The notes: generated by a model from the letters alone, not told the origin. Positions 29,083 to 38,621 are shown, counted from the first letter of the stretch. The stretch: 64,000 nt of DNA from Sphingobacterium sp. CZ-2 (GCF_004526235.1 NZ_CP038159.1:372001-436000); one strand, 5' to 3'. Translations and numbers: made by a program.

Positions 29083-29133
29083 CGTCATTGCGAGGAGGCA
29101 CGACGAAGCAATCTTTCTCCCTGTCATCCTGAG
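29083..29133. repeat. REP-like element, half copy interrupted at the IS110 left edge
   Basis: One outer arm (CGTCATTGCGAGG ... GAAGCAATCTTT, 29083-29116) followed by the beginning of a second-type arm (CTGTCATCCTGAG, 29121-29133). The match to the complete elements elsewhere in the window stops after GAG at 29133. This is the likely left junction of the IS110 remnant. Confidence 0.75.
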
Positions 29134-29149
29134 AATTAAAAATTTGAAC

Positions 29150-29365
29150 TAAATTTATCGGAAGGTGATGACATTTAGTAACTTAGTTCATTGACCATTC
29201 TGCAGTTTGACCGGACTATCGTATAGTGCATCTTGCCTGTCCCTGAGCTTGGTTCCATAGATTGAGGCATTGGAGTTTGGTACATCTTTTAGATTGTCCG
29301 TATGGTAGCCTGCCGTTTATTTTTCCTCTATGGGCTTAATGGTTTCACATTTTAATTGATGTGCC
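29150..29365 (+). ncRNA. candidate bridge RNA (seekRNA) region of IS110, unverified
   Basis: In the IS110 group the non-coding leader between the left end and the transposase start codon encodes a structured bridge RNA that pairs with donor and target DNA. This copy keeps about 215 bases of such leader, including a small hairpin (ACTATCGTATAGT). I cannot predict the fold or loops by eye, and I saw no clear promoter. The call rests on family knowledge and position only. Confidence 0.3.
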
Positions 29366-30151
29366 ATGAAAATCATTCACGATCATGCTGCGGGGATCGA
29401 TATCGGTTCACGCAGAATCTTCATCTCCGTCCAGGGGCAGGAGGTCGTTTCCTTCGCCACTTTTACCCGTAACTTTCGCGAAGCCCTGGACTATCTGCTC
29501 TCCCATGGTGTGGACACCGTTGCGATGGAGGCCACGGGTTCCTATTGGTTCATCCTTTACGATATCCTCCACGCCGGAGGGCTTGACGTCTGGCTGGTCG
29601 ACGGCCGCCAGACCAAACAGGTCCCCGGACGGAAGACCGATGTAAAGGACTGCCAATGGATCCAGCAGCTGCACAGCTATGGACTGCTGAACCGCTGCTT
29701 TGTGGCCGAAGGGGACCAAAAGGAGATCCGCAGCTACCTGAGGCTGAGGGAGGACCTGCTGCGGAACGCCGCCATGCATGTCAACCACATGCAGAAGGCC
29801 CTGGTGGAAATGAACATCAGGCTTCCCGAGGTACTGAGCCAGATCCATGGAGCAAGCGGTATGGCCGTCATCGGTGCCATCCTGTCGGGCGAGCGCGATC
29901 CTGGTGTCCTGCTGTCCCTGTGCCATACCAGGCTGCGCAGGACCAAGTCCCAGGAGATCCTTGCCGCCCTGGAGGGTTTCTATACAGAAAGGGGTGTGTT
30001 CGCCCTAAGGATCGCCCATGAGGCCTATCTGTTCTACATGAAGCAGATTGCCGAATGTGACCATAAGCTGGAAGCCCTGCTGCAGAAGGGCGGCGATGGC
30101 GGCAAAGGGACCCAGTCAGGGCCCAGGAAATGTTGGCCTGCTGATAGGTAA
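29366..30151 (+). pseudogene. truncated IS110-family transposase
   Basis: The N-terminal DEDD RuvC-like domain is intact: Asp12 in GIDIGS, Glu55 in AMEATG, and Asp92/Asp95 in GRKTDVKDCQW. It is followed by the coiled-coil linker (HMQKALVEMNIRLP, GERDP) through ECDHKLEALL near residue 240. The C-terminal Transposase_20 domain, which carries the catalytic serine in full-length proteins of about 320-350 residues, is absent. After residue 245 the chain runs into a short unrelated tail and a stop. I see no missing domain in another frame downstream. The gene is visibly richer in G+C than its surroundings, as expected for an acquired element. Non-functional as a stand-alone recombinase. Confidence 0.88.
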
Positions 30152-30301
30152 ACATATTTTGCTCCGGAACCTACTTGGTTCATATTTAAAGCAAGGTGAA
30201 AGAAGGGAAAAAGCATGAAAATGGATGTTGACCATAGGAAAAGCATACTTTAGCATTGCTTTCACCATGGTTTTGCATCGAAGGCAACTTGGGGGGCTCT
30301 G

Positions 30302-30503
30302 CGTCATTGCGGGGACCCTGCGTCATTGCGAGGAACGAAGCAATCTTCGAGCCATGTCATGCTGAGCGCAGTCGAAGCATCTACATGTGGTACACGTACA
30401 GATCCTTCGGCGATGCTCAGGATGACATGGGGAGCCGCATGTCCAAAGATTGCTTCCTCGTGCCTCCTCGCAATGACGTGACTTTAACTCCTCGCAATGA
30501 CGG
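30302..30503. repeat. REP-like composite palindrome (complete, nested)
   Basis: Outer arms 30321-30347 (CGTCATTGCGAGG then GAAGCAATCTT) and 30445-30478 (its inverse). A second inverted pair is nested inside, beginning CCATGTCATGCTGAGC on the left and ending GCTCAGGATGACATGG on the right (30413-30430). Extra single arms flank the element at 30302-30314 and 30488-30503. The whole could fold into one long branched hairpin. It ends eight bases before the gtrA stop codon on the opposite strand, so it may stop transcription of the spt operon. With the IS110 remnant it fills the gene-free stretch 30152-30511. Confidence 0.85.
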
Positions 30504-30511
30504 GACTTTAC

Positions 30512-30898
30512 CTACTTCTTAAAAACCCAATACTTCTGAAGGGTAAAGTTAAAACCCAAAGAAACCACAATTTCAATAATTAATTTGGAAAGCAGAAAAT
30601 GCCAATGCCAGATATCCACAAAAAGATGAATACCCAGGGATTTAATGGATATACTCCCGATTACCACCACAATAAATTTCCATAATTGGCTCGCCAGCGG
30701 AGTAGCTGTATTATTGAAAGACCAATACCTATTAATGGTAAAATTCAGGATGGCTCCTAAACTTCCCGAAACCACATTGGAAAAGGGAGCGGTAAAAAGT
30801 AGGACTTTATAACAGAAGGTATAGATACTAAAATCAGCAAGTCCGCCTAAAAAGGCAGACAATTGTGCTTTTAGAAATTCTTTGAACTTTCCGGACAT
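30512..30898 (-). CDS. GtrA-family membrane protein
   Basis: A 128-residue protein with four membrane helices and the GtrA pattern (ALNFTINRYWSF after a first helix containing FLGGLADFSIYT; C-terminal FTLQKYWVFKK). GtrA-like proteins are proposed to flip or help carry lipid-linked sugars such as polyprenyl-phosphate glucose. It is the last gene of the spt-led operon, 42 bases behind the CDP-alcohol phosphotransferase gene. That context suggests a lipid-translocation or glyco-lipid role, which is inference. Confidence 0.88.
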   Translation of the reverse strand: MSGKFKEFLKAQLSAFLGGLADFSIYTFCYKVLLFTAPFSNVVSGSLGAILNFTINRYWSFNNTATPLASQLWKFIVVVIGSISIKSLGIHLFVDIWHWHFLLSKLIIEIVVSLGFNFTLQKYWVFKK

Positions 30899-30940
30899 CC
30901 CATTATTTTAAAACAGCAACTATTTAGTTCAATACGGTCA

Positions 30941-31645
30941 CTACGCTTGTTTTTGGTTATTCTGTTCGGCAAGTTTGGCCGCCTTTTCCTCCTTATCCTT
31001 CGCGTCGCCTAGAGCCAACAACTTCTTGGTATCCCCGATATTGATAAAAAACAAAGCTATACAGATCAACAAAACACTATAATTTATCGAACCTGGTACG
31101 ATTACCTCTAAAATCAACACCAAAGAGATCACCACCCGAATTTCCGTCGGACCTAAAAGTCCAGCGTCAATGGTATATTTATCTGTGATCCGATAGCGCA
31201 ATTGCGAAATGATCATCGCCCAACCATATAAGGAAACCAGCGCAAAACCTAAATATTTAAAATCCCCCGTTGTATAGAATACATAACCCAATCCAATAAA
31301 TACCGTCGAGATCCAGTCCATGACGATATCCAGCGCGAAGCCGTACCATTTTCTGGATTTGTTCCGGTAATAGGCGATCCTACCATCCAACGAATCCCCA
31401 AACCATTGCACAAAAAAACCAATTACCGCCAATAACAAGAAATTGATATGAACATATTCAGCCAGCAGAAAACTTCCCAAGATCATCAAGGATCCGAAGA
31501 AACCAATGGCCGTTAAGCCATCCGAGCTCAGCCATGCTGGAATCCTTGGAACCAAATAAGATATAAATCGTTGTTCCGGATTACTTAATATATTGGTTCT
31601 TTTTCTATCCTGAAAAAGTTTCTTATTGATCTTTTGCTCACTCAT
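30941..31645 (-). CDS. CDP-alcohol phosphatidyltransferase family enzyme
   Basis: Integral membrane enzyme that transfers a phospho-group from a CDP-activated donor to an alcohol. The catalytic motif normally reads D-x2-DG-x2-AR-x8-G-x3-D-x3-D. Here Asp84, Asp87, Gly88, Ala91, Gly102, Asp106 and Asp110 are in place, but the residues after Ala91 are Tyr-Tyr-Arg, so the Arg is shifted to 94 and the spacer is one longer. About six hydrophobic helices, and a basic Gln/Lys-rich C-terminus. It lies in the spt operon and is a candidate for adding the head group to ceramide, for example making ceramide phosphoinositol or phosphoethanolamine. An ordinary phospholipid role is equally possible from sequence alone. 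Confidence 0.88.
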   Translation of the reverse strand: MSEQKINKKLFQDRKRTNILSNPEQRFISYLVPRIPAWLSSDGLTAIGFFGSLMILGSFLLAEYVHINFLLLAVIGFFVQWFGDSLDGRIAYYRNKSRKWYGFALDIVMDWISTVFIGLGYVFYTTGDFKYLGFALVSLYGWAMIISQLRYRITDKYTIDAGLLGPTEIRVVISLVLILEVIVPGSINYSVLLICIALFFINIGDTKKLLALGDAKDKEEKAAKLAEQNNQKQA

Positions 31646-31692
31646 TGTTTGGAATAAATTACTGTTTTAATTTGTAGGTGCAATAAATGGGA

Positions 31693-32691
31693 TTACAACC
31701 ATTTATTTATTTTGTACCATTCGAGACTTTCCTTGAGGCCATTCTCCAATAGGTATTTCGGATCGTAGTCCAACAGATTTTTGGCATGGGAAATATCTAC
31801 TGCCCAATTTTCTGCCGTTAGTTCGAAGAGTCTCTCCGGATAGATCACTGGCGTTTTCGTCGAATTCTTGTACAGGTATTGCGAGATCTCGGCAATCCCT
31901 TTTACCAGGGATAAGGGAACATGCATCCTAAAAAGTTTACGGCTGAACACCTCTTTGAATATTTCGGCCATTGCGTATCTGGAATACACTTCGCCATCAC
32001 TGATATTATAAATCTGTAAGCCTTCTTGTGGAACCATCACCCCTTTCAGCAACACATCGACCAGATCCTTGACATATACAAAGCTCAGTTTCTGTGGTTT
32101 TGAGCCGATATAGGGATCAAGCCCTTTTTTCATCGTATCAAAAAGTATGAAGATATCCTTTTCCCGTGGACCATAGACCGCGGTTGGTCTAAAGATGGAA
32201 ATCCGCTGATCCGTATATTTATCCTGGATCATCAGTTCCGAAGCTTTTTTACTTCTGCCGTAAACGGTTAATGGATGGTACGGGAAAGACTCATCGATCA
32301 ATTTTTCTTCCTGATATGGAATAGGTCCAACAGCGGCAAGGCTGCTGACATAGGAAATCCTTTCCAATGGCATATCCGCAGAAAGCGCAGCATCCATGAT
32401 GGCATCCGTATAACCAACATTGACCAGGTTCATCGTCTGCTCATCCTTGGCTTTGGTCATGGCCGCTGCATGGATGATGTAATGGTATCCCTCTTGATCA
32501 AAAAGTTTTTTGAGTTCTTCAGCGTTGCCCAGGTCAGGGAACACAAATTTATCGACGAAAGGTTTGATATCGGCTACCTTGCTGGATTTTCTCACCGCAG
32601 CATGGACCTCTAAACCTAAATTCTGTGCAGCTTCAGTCAGGTGAGATCCTACAAATCCACTGGCACCCGTAATGAAGATCTTTTTTTTCAT
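31693..32691 (-). CDS. NAD-dependent epimerase/dehydratase (extended SDR), candidate ceramide-pathway reductase
   Basis: Extended short-chain dehydrogenase of 332 residues. Nucleotide loop GASGFVGSHL (8-17), conserved YVSSLAAVGP, and catalytic YGRSKKASE with the Tyr-x3-Lys pair near 168-172. In Caulobacter the ceramide reductase CerR belongs to the same fold family and is encoded near spt. By position this protein is the best local candidate for reducing 3-keto-ceramide or 3-keto-sphinganine. Its start codon overlaps the stop of the GNAT-like gene by four bases, which indicates coupled translation. Confidence 0.85.
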   Translation of the reverse strand: MKKKIFITGASGFVGSHLTEAAQNLGLEVHAAVRKSSKVADIKPFVDKFVFPDLGNAEELKKLFDQEGYHYIIHAAAMTKAKDEQTMNLVNVGYTDAIMDAALSADMPLERISYVSSLAAVGPIPYQEEKLIDESFPYHPLTVYGRSKKASELMIQDKYTDQRISIFRPTAVYGPREKDIFILFDTMKKGLDPYIGSKPQKLSFVYVKDLVDVLLKGVMVPQEGLQIYNISDGEVYSRYAMAEIFKEVFSRKLFRMHVPLSLVKGIAEISQYLYKNSTKTPVIYPERLFELTAENWAVDISHAKNLLDYDPKYLLENGLKESLEWYKINKWL

Positions 32692-33809
32692 ATCGCTTTT
32701 TCGTAAAGGCGATACCTTTTGTAAAGGTCGGCATTGATCTGTTCAATGGCGTGGTTCATCAAGTAATTATGATCCAGCATCCACGAACATTCCGCTTCCA
32801 AAATACCCGATGGCATCGCATTTTTGATGATTCGGCCATAAAGACAAGCTTCAATTCCCAGTTTACGGTAGTTGTCCAACACGCCAAGCATCAAAACCCG
32901 GATGGAACGTATGTTTTTCTTACCAAAAAGGAGTTTGAAAATACCGGTAGGCAATAACCTCCCCCTTTTGATGTTTATCAGGATTTCATTGATGTTAGGG
33001 ATCCCCAAAGCAAACCCGATCACTTCATTGTCCTTTTCAGCGACAATACAGTATTTCGGATCCACGATCATTTTGAGATCCTTGGCCACATAATAGAATT
33101 CCTCATCGGTCATGGGAACAAAACCAAGGTTTTTATCCCAAGCCTTATTGTATACTTTTTTGATTTTTTCGGCCTCGCTCTTAAAATCCTTCAGATTGAT
33201 CTGGCGGAGTTTGATCCCAGAACGTTCCAATCTTGCCTCCAATTTATCCAAAAGGAGTACCGAGCGTTGATTTGCCCCTGCCTTATTGACCAAATAAGCA
33301 CGAAGATCTACCTTTTTGGCAAAACCTGCATGGCTGATCAGGTCCAAGTAATAAGGAAAATTATAAGGCATCATCGCCATCGGTGGACGTTCAAAACCTT
33401 CCACCAGGAGACCACAGGTATCATTGGTCGTCAGGTTGATCGGACCAACGATATTGTTCGCGCCTTTGGCTTTCACCCATTCTTCTGCAGTCTGCAATAA
33501 TTTATCAGCGACCTCCTGATCGTTAATACAATCGAAGAAACCAAATTGACCCTCATTAACTTTATTGAAGGCATTATGGTTGGTATTATAGATTGCTGCT
33601 ACACGACCAACCAATTCCCCATCTTTATAGGCAAGAAAAGGTTGAGCGCTGGAATGCTTATAAAACGGATGTTTATTCGGGTTCAATAGATCTTCCTGTC
33701 CCAGAAATAGTTCCGGCACATAGTTAGGATCGTTCGCATAGAGATCATGTGGGAAGTCGATAAAGGCTGCCCTTTGCTTTTTGGTTTCTACAGGAACAAT
33801 CGTAATCAC
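32688..33809 (-). CDS. GNAT-like acyltransferase, candidate bacterial ceramide synthase
   Basis: A 373-residue soluble protein. The C-terminal half has a GNAT-type fold with a beta-strand/acyl-CoA loop in VLDNYRKLGIEACLYG (about 308-323). The N-terminal half has conserved segments such as LYANDPNYVPELFLGQ and NIVGPINLTTNDTCGLLVEGF. Proteins of this family are common in Bacteroidota and annotated only as hypothetical or GNAT. In Caulobacter, the bacterial ceramide synthase is an acyltransferase-like protein encoded in the spt neighbourhood. This gene sits 33 bases behind spt and overlaps the SDR gene by four bases. Direct activity evidence is lacking, so the role is inference. Confidence 0.75.
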   Translation of the reverse strand: MITIVPVETKKQRAAFIDFPHDLYANDPNYVPELFLGQEDLLNPNKHPFYKHSSAQPFLAYKDGELVGRVAAIYNTNHNAFNKVNEGQFGFFDCINDQEVADKLLQTAEEWVKAKGANNIVGPINLTTNDTCGLLVEGFERPPMAMMPYNFPYYLDLISHAGFAKKVDLRAYLVNKAGANQRSVLLLDKLEARLERSGIKLRQINLKDFKSEAEKIKKVYNKAWDKNLGFVPMTDEEFYYVAKDLKMIVDPKYCIVAEKDNEVIGFALGIPNINEILINIKRGRLLPTGIFKLLFGKKNIRSIRVLMLGVLDNYRKLGIEACLYGRIIKNAMPSGILEAECSWMLDHNYLMNHAIEQINADLYKRYRLYEKAI

Positions 33810-33842
33810 AGATCTAAAATTTAAGTGTAAACGCTGTTAAAA

Positions 33843-35054
<1,212 letters not shown>

Positions 35055-35120
35055 TCAGGTGTCTATATTCTCAACAATATTTACTTTTTGAACTTTTAAC
35101 AAAAATCGTCAAAAATCTTA

Positions 35121-35128
35121 CAAAGGTA
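35121..35128 (-). promoter_or_regulatory. candidate -7 box for spt operon
   Basis: On the minus strand this reads TACCTTTG, a full match to TAnnTTTG, about 70 bases upstream of the spt start. An ATTG lies 16 bases further upstream (35148-35145), a little close for the -33 element. The rest of the gene-free stretch 35052-35348 is AT-rich and, apart from the smpB promoter, I see nothing else in it. Confidence 0.35.
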
Positions 35129-35297
35129 CAAAACTACAGCCATACAATCCGATAAATATTGTAATTCTTCCCTTTATTTACAAAAAATCGACGCAAACAT
35201 ACAAAACTTAAGCCTCATTCTCTTGTTGATTTGACATATAAATATCATAAAATTAAATTAATATTAACATAAAGTTTCCTATAAAAAGAGGATAAGT

Positions 35298-35327
35298 TTT
35301 GCAAAAATTCTATTATTCTTACATTTG
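35298..35327 (+). promoter_or_regulatory. Bacteroidota-type promoter of smpB
   Basis: TTTG at 35298-35301, an 18-base spacer, then TACATTTG at 35320-35327, matching the TTTG / TAnnTTTG consensus of the primary sigma factor in this phylum. The start codon of smpB is 21 bases further on, so the 5' leader would be only about 15 bases. Confidence 0.75.
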
Positions 35328-35348
35328 TGCTTCAATAACTAGAAAATA

Positions 35349-35804
35349 ATGGCGATTTCATCAAACGTAAACATCAAAAATAAAAGAGCAAGCTTCGAAT
35401 ACCAACTATTGGACAAATACATAGCTGGACTTGCTCTATTGGGTACCGAGATCAAATCCATTCGTGAGGGAAAAGCCAATATCAACGATAGTTTTTGTAA
35501 TTTCTTTGAGGATGGCCTCTACATCCGGAACATGCATATTGCCGAATATTCCTTTGGATCCTTTTACAATCATGAAGCAAAACGCGATCGCAAATTGTTG
35601 CTGACCAAACGGGAAATGAAGAAATTAAAGGAAAAAGGCGAAGAAAAGGGTTTTACGATCGTTCCATTACGCATTTTCATCAATGAGCGGGGGTATGCGA
35701 AAGTGGAGATCGCCCTGGCTCAGGGTAAAAAAGACTTTGATAAGCGTGATAGCATCAAAGAACGCGAGACGAAACGCGAGATGGATCGCGCCATGAAACG
35801 CTAA
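35349..35804 (+). CDS. smpB: SsrA-binding protein SmpB
   Basis: Small basic RNA-binding protein that brings tmRNA to stalled ribosomes. It is an OB-fold of 151 residues with the family elements [27 protein letters not shown] (split over about 10-36) and [25 protein letters not shown]. The C-terminal tail is a Lys/Arg/Glu-rich helix. It has its own promoter and is not in an operon; the tmRNA gene ssrA is not seen nearby. Confidence 0.97.
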   Translation: MAISSNVNIKNKRASFEYQLLDKYIAGLALLGTEIKSIREGKANINDSFCNFFEDGLYIRNMHIAEYSFGSFYNHEAKRDRKLLLTKREMKKLKEKGEEKGFTIVPLRIFINERGYAKVEIALAQGKKDFDKRDSIKERETKREMDRAMKR

Positions 35805-35826
35805 GATGCAGTGCGTAAGCCTTGCA

Positions 35827-36750
35827 TTAAGATGCCTGAATACTAAATGATTTTTGGTATTGTCCGGGAGTCATAGATTCCCGGGTCTTGAATAAACGGA
35901 TAAAGTAATTGACATCCGAAAACCCACAAGAATAACAGACTTCCTTCACGGAGAATTGATTGCGCAATAACTCCTTTGCTTTTTCAATCCGTTCTTGAAT
36001 GACCAATTCCATAGGACTGATCCCAAATTCATCCTTAAACAAGCGGAAAAGGCTTGCCTTACTTCTGTTCATCTTACGACATAGATCTTCTATGGTCAGT
36101 TTTTCACTGATATTATCCTGTATATATTTTTTGAGGTAAGAAACTGGACCATTCAGTTTTGGAGCTGGCTCCTTCAATAGTTCAAATTTTTGCTGCTGGA
36201 TGATCCGGATCAGTAATTCTTTAAAGAGCAGGTCCGTCAAAGCATCTTTGAACGGGTCGGTACTGATCATGGTAGCGAACAATTTGTTCGTTATTGCGGC
36301 CAGTTCCGATGTATTATTGATGTGAAATTTGTCCCAGGAAAAGTCCCAACTGAGTTTTTCTTCCTGCTTCGGGTACATTTCATTGAGATAGTCTATGGTA
36401 TTGCCGATCTTTTCGGAGGAGATCACCAAAGCGGTGCATTGGGTAGGATCCTGTAAACGTGCTTCGGGGAAATCGATCTCCATGGGTTTTGAAGCCGGCA
36501 GGACCAACGTCTCTCCTGGTAGATACTCGAAAGATGGAACATCCTTTAAATGCATGATCTTTTTACCCTTCAACATATTGATGATGACGATATCATCAAA
36601 TTGAAGTGGAACGAGATTCGTAGGTTCATACGTTTCGAAGACATTCAGTTCAAAATTATTCAGGGTATAAGCCTTCCTGTTCTCAACCAATGTCGATATT
36701 TCCCTTCCTGTCGCGTACGGTAGTTCACGGACCAAATTTACTTTTCCCAT
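35827..36750 (-). CDS. AraC-family transcriptional regulator
   Basis: An N-terminal cupin-like sensing region (about 1-170; GKKIMHLKDVPSFEYLPGETLVLP) and a C-terminal pair of helix-turn-helix motifs (about 208-308; LTIEDLCRKMNRSKASLFRLFKDEFGISPMELV and VCYSCGFSDVNYFIRLFK read as two HTH units). It faces the aldehyde dehydrogenase gene, and the region between holds two tandem 20-base repeats (36892-36932) that look like its binding site. It is thus probably the local activator. Start: ATG at 36750 or two codons earlier at 36756. Confidence 0.9.
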   Translation of the reverse strand: MGKVNLVRELPYATGREISTLVENRKAYTLNNFELNVFETYEPTNLVPLQFDDIVIINMLKGKKIMHLKDVPSFEYLPGETLVLPASKPMEIDFPEARLQDPTQCTALVISSEKIGNTIDYLNEMYPKQEEKLSWDFSWDKFHINNTSELAAITNKLFATMISTDPFKDALTDLLFKELLIRIIQQQKFELLKEPAPKLNGPVSYLKKYIQDNISEKLTIEDLCRKMNRSKASLFRLFKDEFGISPMELVIQERIEKAKELLRNQFSVKEVCYSCGFSDVNYFIRLFKTRESMTPGQYQKSFSIQAS

Positions 36751-36891
36751 AAGCATGTATTTATAATCGGTTGGTAACCAAATATAATCAATGGCGTTTG
36801 AAAATAAAAACGGGTATTGGTTTTCTTGATAGTATTGTGCTATTCATAGCGACAATTATGCTATCCCTTTGCTTATAGAAAGGTTAAATTT

Positions 36892-36932
36892 GGGTATACC
36901 CATTTGTAAACTGGGTATATCCATTTATAAAC
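36892..36932. promoter_or_regulatory. tandem direct repeats, candidate AraC-type operator
   Basis: Two near-identical 20-base copies, GGGTATACCCATTTGTAAAC (36892-36911) and GGGTATATCCATTTATAAAC (36913-36932), start exactly 21 bases apart, that is two helical turns. They differ at only two positions. They end 22 bases before the aldehyde dehydrogenase start, where a weak TAAAATTT could serve as the -7 box. Direct repeats with about 21-base spacing next to the -33 region are the usual layout of AraC-family activator sites. Confidence 0.6.
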
Positions 36933-36954
36933 ACATTGTATAAAATTTAAATTT

Positions 36955-38457
36955 ATGGCAGAAATAGCAAGACCATCGTTCAAGGAACGTTATGATAATT
37001 ACATTAATGGAGCATTTGTTGCCCCAACCCAAGGGAAATATTTTGACAACATCTCTCCTATCGACGGGAAAGTATTCACGCAGGTGGCACATTCTACAAA
37101 AGAGGATATTGATAAAGCGGTAGAAGCTGCTGCAAAAGCATTTGAAACCTGGGGCAAGACTTCGGCCACTGAGCGTAGCAATATCCTGATCAAGATTGCC
37201 GACCGCATCGAACAGAACTTGGAAATGATCGCTGCAGCAGAGACTATTGATAATGGTAAAGCAGTAAGGGAGACCTTGAATGCCGATATTCCATTGGCTA
37301 TTGATCATTTCCGCTATTTTGCGAGTGTGATCCGTGCGGAAGAAGGTTCCTTGACCGAACTGGACAGCAATACGGTTTCTTTGATCGTCAATGAACCGAT
37401 TGGGGTCGTTGCCCAGATCATTCCATGGAACTTTCCGATATTGATGGCCGTATGGAAACTGGCTCCCGCATTGGCAGCAGGTTGTACGGTTGTCCTTAAA
37501 CCCGCTGAAAGTACTCCTACATCTATCTTAGTATTAATGGAACTGATTGGAGACCTGATCCCTGCTGGTGTCGTGAACATCGTGAATGGATTCGGTTCGG
37601 AATTAGGTCGCCATTTGGTTACCCATCCAAAAGTGAACAAGGCCGCGTTTACCGGTTCTACCGCTACAGGTCGGATGGTAATGCAATATGCTACGGAAAA
37701 CATCATTCCGGTAACCTTGGAGCTGGGTGGTAAATCGCCGAATGTTTTCTTTAGTTCGGTAATGGATGAGGATGATTCATTCTTGGATAAAGCGATCGAA
37801 GGAGCGGTATTATTTGCCCTGAACCAAGGGGAAATCTGTACCTGTCCGTCGCGTTTATTGATCCAGGAAGATATCTATGATAAATTTATTGAACGCGTGA
37901 TCGACCGTGTAAACCAGATCAAGGTGGGTAATCCATTGGATCCAACGGTGATGATGGGTGCCCAAGCATCCAAGATCCAGAAAGATAAGATCATGTCCTA
38001 TATCAATCTTGGAAAAGAGGAAGGTGCGGAAGTATTAACAGGTGGAGATGCCAACCAGGTTGGTGATGGCTTGGAAGAGGGATACTACATCAAACCGACC
38101 TTGTTTAAAGGACATAACAAAATGCGTATTTTCCAGGAGGAGATCTTTGGTCCGGTGTTGGCTGTGACAACTTTTAAGGATGAAGCGGAAGCGATTGCGA
38201 TTGCCAACGATACGATCTATGGATTGGGAGCGGGTGTGTGGACCCGTGATGCGCATCAATTGTACCAAGTACCGAGAGCTATACAAGCTGGTCGTGTATG
38301 GGTGAACCAATACCACTCCTACCCTGCAGGAGCTCCTTTTGGAGGGTATAAGCAGTCGGGTATTGGTCGCGAAAACCACAAAATGATGTTGGCTCACTAT
38401 CGTCAAGCTAAGAATATGCTAATCTCCTATAGCAAAGAAAAGCTTGGATTTTTCTAA
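36955..38457 (+). CDS. NAD(P)-dependent aldehyde dehydrogenase
   Basis: A 500-residue ALDH superfamily enzyme, most like the acetaldehyde/chloroacetaldehyde dehydrogenase group (ExaC/AldB-like). Catalytic base Glu256 in TLELGGKSP, nucleophile Cys295 in NQGEICTC, nucleotide-binding FTGSTATG and N-anchor IPWNFP. It oxidises an aldehyde to the acid; substrate is not readable from the sequence. It is controlled, by context, by the divergent AraC gene. A DUF779 gene follows, a common companion of this ALDH type, but a terminator (38484-38514) lies between them. Confidence 0.93.
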   Translation: MAEIARPSFKERYDNYINGAFVAPTQGKYFDNISPIDGKVFTQVAHSTKEDIDKAVEAAAKAFETWGKTSATERSNILIKIADRIEQNLEMIAAAETIDNGKAVRETLNADIPLAIDHFRYFASVIRAEEGSLTELDSNTVSLIVNEPIGVVAQIIPWNFPILMAVWKLAPALAAGCTVVLKPAESTPTSILVLMELIGDLIPAGVVNIVNGFGSELGRHLVTHPKVNKAAFTGSTATGRMVMQYATENIIPVTLELGGKSPNVFFSSVMDEDDSFLDKAIEGAVLFALNQGEICTCPSRLLIQEDIYDKFIERVIDRVNQIKVGNPLDPTVMMGAQASKIQKDKIMSYINLGKEEGAEVLTGGDANQVGDGLEEGYYIKPTLFKGHNKMRIFQEEIFGPVLAVTTFKDEAEAIAIANDTIYGLGAGVWTRDAHQLYQVPRAIQAGRVWVNQYHSYPAGAPFGGYKQSGIGRENHKMMLAHYRQAKNMLISYSKEKLGFF

Positions 38458-38483
38458 TAGTAGTAAATAGTTAAATGTGTGAT

Positions 38484-38514
38484 TAGGGGTTATGGAATTA
38501 ACCCCTATTTTTTT
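38484..38514 (+). terminator. intrinsic terminator behind the aldehyde dehydrogenase gene
   Basis: A nine-base perfect stem (TAGGGGTTA with TAACCCCTA), six-base loop, then seven T residues. It would end most ALDH transcripts before the DUF779 gene, 108 bases downstream, so DUF779 either has its own promoter or is made by read-through. Confidence 0.85.
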
Positions 38515-38621
38515 AGCTGGTAAATGGTTTAGGAGGAGAAGAATAGGGGATAATTGATTATATTAAGGGTGGAAATATTATTATTTGGTTATTGATTGGG
38601 GATTAATTAAGAAAGGATTTT

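Larger units (their letters stand above)
29134..30275 (+). mobile_element. IS110-group insertion sequence, internally deleted
   Basis: The span between two interrupted REP-like half-arms holds an AT-rich leader of about 230 bases, a G+C-rich truncated IS110 transposase gene, and about 120 bases of non-coding sequence. IS110 elements lack terminal inverted repeats, so the ends cannot be read directly. They are inferred from the REP arm, which breaks after CTGAG on the left and seems to resume at CATCGAAGG on the right. The expected full length is around 1.3-1.5 kb, and this copy is about 1.1 kb. It is probably immobile on its own because the C-terminal catalytic domain is missing. Confidence 0.65.

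Noticed and set aside
29385..30021. Extra long open frames on both strands across the IS110 gene
   Set aside because: They are shadows caused by the high G+C content of the transposase gene; none shows domain motifs.
30302..30503. CRISPR-like series of repeats
   Set aside because: Arms are inverted, not direct, with no regular spacers and no cas genes.
30256..30522. Open frame reading MLSPWFCIEGN...
   Set aside because: It runs straight through the REP-like palindromes, so it is repeat sequence rather than a gene.
35805..35826. Possible terminator between smpB and the AraC gene (GATGCAGTGC ... TTGCAT)
   Set aside because: The stem is short and imperfect and there is no T-run.
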